The position numbers and the translations under genes were made by a program. A stretch of 23,534 nucleotides of DNA from UBA1738 sp964388835 (lineage in GTDB: Bacteria > Bacillota > Clostridia > UBA1381): NCBI GenBank assembly GCA_964388835.1, contig CAYMBZ010000020.1:1-23534 (forward strand), given 5' to 3'. A model generated the notes under the pieces. The model was not told the DNA's origin and did not search any database. It saw only the letters and a program-made list of their open reading frames with translations. Within the stretch, counting starts at the first letter, position 1, and the number at the start of each line of letters is the position of its first letter. Below are positions 22,481-23,534 of the stretch, one piece after another.

Positions 22481-22509
22481 TTGACAAAACCGTCTTTCTG
22501 TGATATAAT
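22481..22509 (+). promoter_or_regulatory. Strong promoter of the DtxR-family gene
   Basis: TTGACA (22481-22486) and TATAAT (22504-22509) are 17 bases apart, with TGA just before the -10 (extended -10). The start is predicted near 22516. No GGTTAG-type palindrome is visible here, so autoregulation is not indicated. Confidence 0.85.
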
Positions 22510-22569
22510 GCATTACAACGCTTTAGCATGTACAGTGCGCATCGGCGCGGGAAAGGATGGGTCGGCATT

Positions 22570-22941
22570 ATGATTATAAAAGAATCGGCAGAGAATTACC
22601 TCGAAGCCATTTTAATGATAAAAAATCAAAAAGGATACGTGCGTAGTATTGATGTCGCGAACGAGCTTGGAGTTACGAAACCGAGTGTATCTGTTGCGAT
22701 GAAGCATTTCCGCGAGGAGGACTATATTTCAATCGACGGCGACGGAAATATTTCCTTAACGCAGAAAGGACTTGCAATTGCGGACAGCGTTTATGAGCGT
22801 CATCGTGTTATTGCACAAACACTTATGGCGATTGGTGTTGACGAAGAAACCGCCTACGAGGACAGCTGTAAAATAGAGCATGACGTAAGTGAGCAGACCT
22901 TTTCCAAAATCAAGGAGTTTTTGTCAAAGCACCAAAGGTGA
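22570..22941 (+). CDS. DtxR/MntR-family metal-dependent regulator
   Basis: Repressors of this family bind DNA when loaded with Fe(II) or Mn(II). A winged helix-turn-helix occupies residues 1-70 (VRSIDVANELGVTKPSVSVAMKHF as core). The dimer/metal domain follows, with H78 in YERH and the ligand set C100-x2-E103-H104 in DSCKIEHDVS. B. subtilis MntR has Glu at the C100 position, while DtxR/IdeR have Cys, so this one looks iron-type. The residue matching MntR D8 is N9. At 123 aa there is no C-terminal SH3 domain, as in MntR. The start at 22570 is chosen by family alignment; AAAGGA lies 12 bases upstream. It is a candidate controller of the feo palindromes, or of mntP. Confidence 0.92.
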   Translation: MIIKESAENYLEAILMIKNQKGYVRSIDVANELGVTKPSVSVAMKHFREEDYISIDGDGNISLTQKGLAIADSVYERHRVIAQTLMAIGVDEETAYEDSCKIEHDVSEQTFSKIKEFLSKHQR

Positions 22942-22962
22942 TAATATTTGAAAAACAAAATG

Positions 22963-23004
22963 AGCCGCTCCCTGAACGGATAAAACCGAGGGGCGGCTGT
23001 TTTA
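22963..23004. terminator. Terminator between the DtxR-family and DUF4364 genes
   Basis: AGCCGCTCC (from 22963) pairs with GGGGCGGCT (22990-22998) with one G-U pair, and is followed by GTTTTAATTTT. On the minus strand a T-rich stretch also follows, so it can serve both convergent genes. Confidence 0.8.
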
Positions 23005-23534
23005 ATTTTCATTTTTCGCTTCATCATCATCGCCAATAAGTGCAGAGAGAATTTTACCGTAAATTTTTTCCGGAGTTGCTTTAAAACGACGTATCATATC
23101 CGCAGCAATTTCGCGGCTTCCCGCATAAAAGGAAAGTTCCATAAGCGGCGATGCGCTTTCATACAGCGCACATTCGATGTTGTATTCCTTATCGTTTATC
23201 GGAGCAAGCTTTGCCTTTACACTTTTTTTCAGCTTTTCCTGCTCAAAAAACGGCTTAATGTGCCCGGCAATCTGCTCACGGATATATATGGGGATTTGAT
23301 GTGCAAAAAAATCGTTCGCCTGAGTTCCTTTGTCGGTCAGTTCATATATCGGCATGTTCTCGTCAAAACCGTTCGGCAGAACGCGGACATATTCTATCTG
23401 CACAAGATTATCCAGCGCTATTTGAAAATTCGTAAAATTAATATTACAGCTGTCCAGTGTAAGACAGGTGAGCTGGGAATGTGTCACCCTTCGGTTTGCT
23501 TTTGCCAGTGTAAACAGTATTATATATTGTATTG
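23002..23534 (-). CDS. DUF4364 family protein (5' end beyond the window)
   Basis: The frame is open to the right edge; 176 residues are visible and only a few N-terminal ones seem missing. The start region IQYIILFTLAKANRRVTHSQLT, quoted by its key part THSQLT, is followed by NFTNFQIALDNLVQIEYV, a winged-helix-like pattern, and then ENMPIYELTDKGTQANDFF (wing and dimer helix). This fits the DUF4364 family of Firmicutes, which resembles PadR/MarR-type winged-helix proteins; function is unproven. The GTG at 23485-23487 is an internal codon, not the start. The C terminus is acidic. It is convergent with the DtxR-family gene across a shared terminator. Confidence 0.85.
   Translation of the reverse strand, partial: IQYIILFTLAKANRRVTHSQLTCLTLDSCNINFTNFQIALDNLVQIEYVRVLPNGFDENMPIYELTDKGTQANDFFAHQIPIYIREQIAGHIKPFFEQEKLKKSVKAKLAPINDKEYNIECALYESASPLMELSFYAGSREIAADMIRRFKATPEKIYGKILSALIGDDDEAKNEN

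Noticed and set aside
22528..22569. Upstream ATG adding 14 residues to the DtxR-family protein
   Set aside because: It starts within about a dozen bases of the predicted transcript start, has no ribosome site, and adds residues unlike the family N terminus.

Overview
The window looks like chromosome from an anaerobic Clostridia-class Firmicute, probably gut-associated. The evidence is moderately AT-rich DNA, strong Shine-Dalgarno sites before nearly every gene, near-consensus sigma-A promoters, the block DUF512 radical-SAM/PDZ protein - der - plsY - gpsA, a DUF4364 gene, a DUF1836 gene, formate-tetrahydrofolate ligase, and a feoA-feoA-feoB operon with its small Cys-rich partner. I cannot name a genus. 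No rRNA, tRNA, CRISPR array, transposase or integrase was seen.

Layout. 1-570: gene end, one small unknown ORF and a probable frameshifted remnant, closed by a 17-bp hairpin. 571-3159: a DUF1836 gene with a long leader, converging on and overlapping fhs. 3160-5611: a small two-helix Cys-rich membrane protein, then a Zn/Cd/Pb-type P1B ATPase behind a SmtB/ArsR-like operator. 5591-8506 (minus): araC-type regulator, aldose-1-epimerase-like gene, ribU-like ECF S component and comF, read as one operon. The regulator is divergent from a GH127 beta-L-arabinofuranosidase gene (8617-10425), and the two promoters overlap. 10801-13788 (minus): feoA-feoA-feoB and a 51-residue FeoB-associated protein, with matching palindromes at the promoter and between feoA and feoB. 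13910-16924: copper operon csoR-copA with a CsoR-type operator; CopA carries a CopZ-like domain at its C terminus. 17148-22253: DUF512, der, plsY, gpsA, mntP. 22481-22941: a DtxR/MntR-family regulator. 23002 to the right edge (minus): DUF4364 gene, truncated.

How the genes work together. About ten of the two dozen genes handle transition metals: Zn/Cd export, Fe(II) import, Cu(I) sensing and export, Mn(II) export, and a metal-dependent repressor. The repressor keeps a Cys-x2-Glu-His ligand set of the iron-type DtxR proteins, which makes it a candidate to bind the feo palindromes. The GH127, epimerase and AraC genes form a small arabinoside-use module. The der-plsY-gpsA block is housekeeping (ribosome assembly and phospholipid synthesis).

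Most worth checking: (1) the CopA-CopZ fusion, which has an internal ribosome binding site and ATG for a separate CopZ plus an A_AAA_AAG slippery heptamer just upstream; (2) two homologous ~70-75 bp palindromic elements after copA and after mntP, with a second stretch matching the copA 3' end beside the second one; (3) the shared 7-4-7 palindromes of the feo operon; (4) the overlapping divergent promoters of the arabinoside module.
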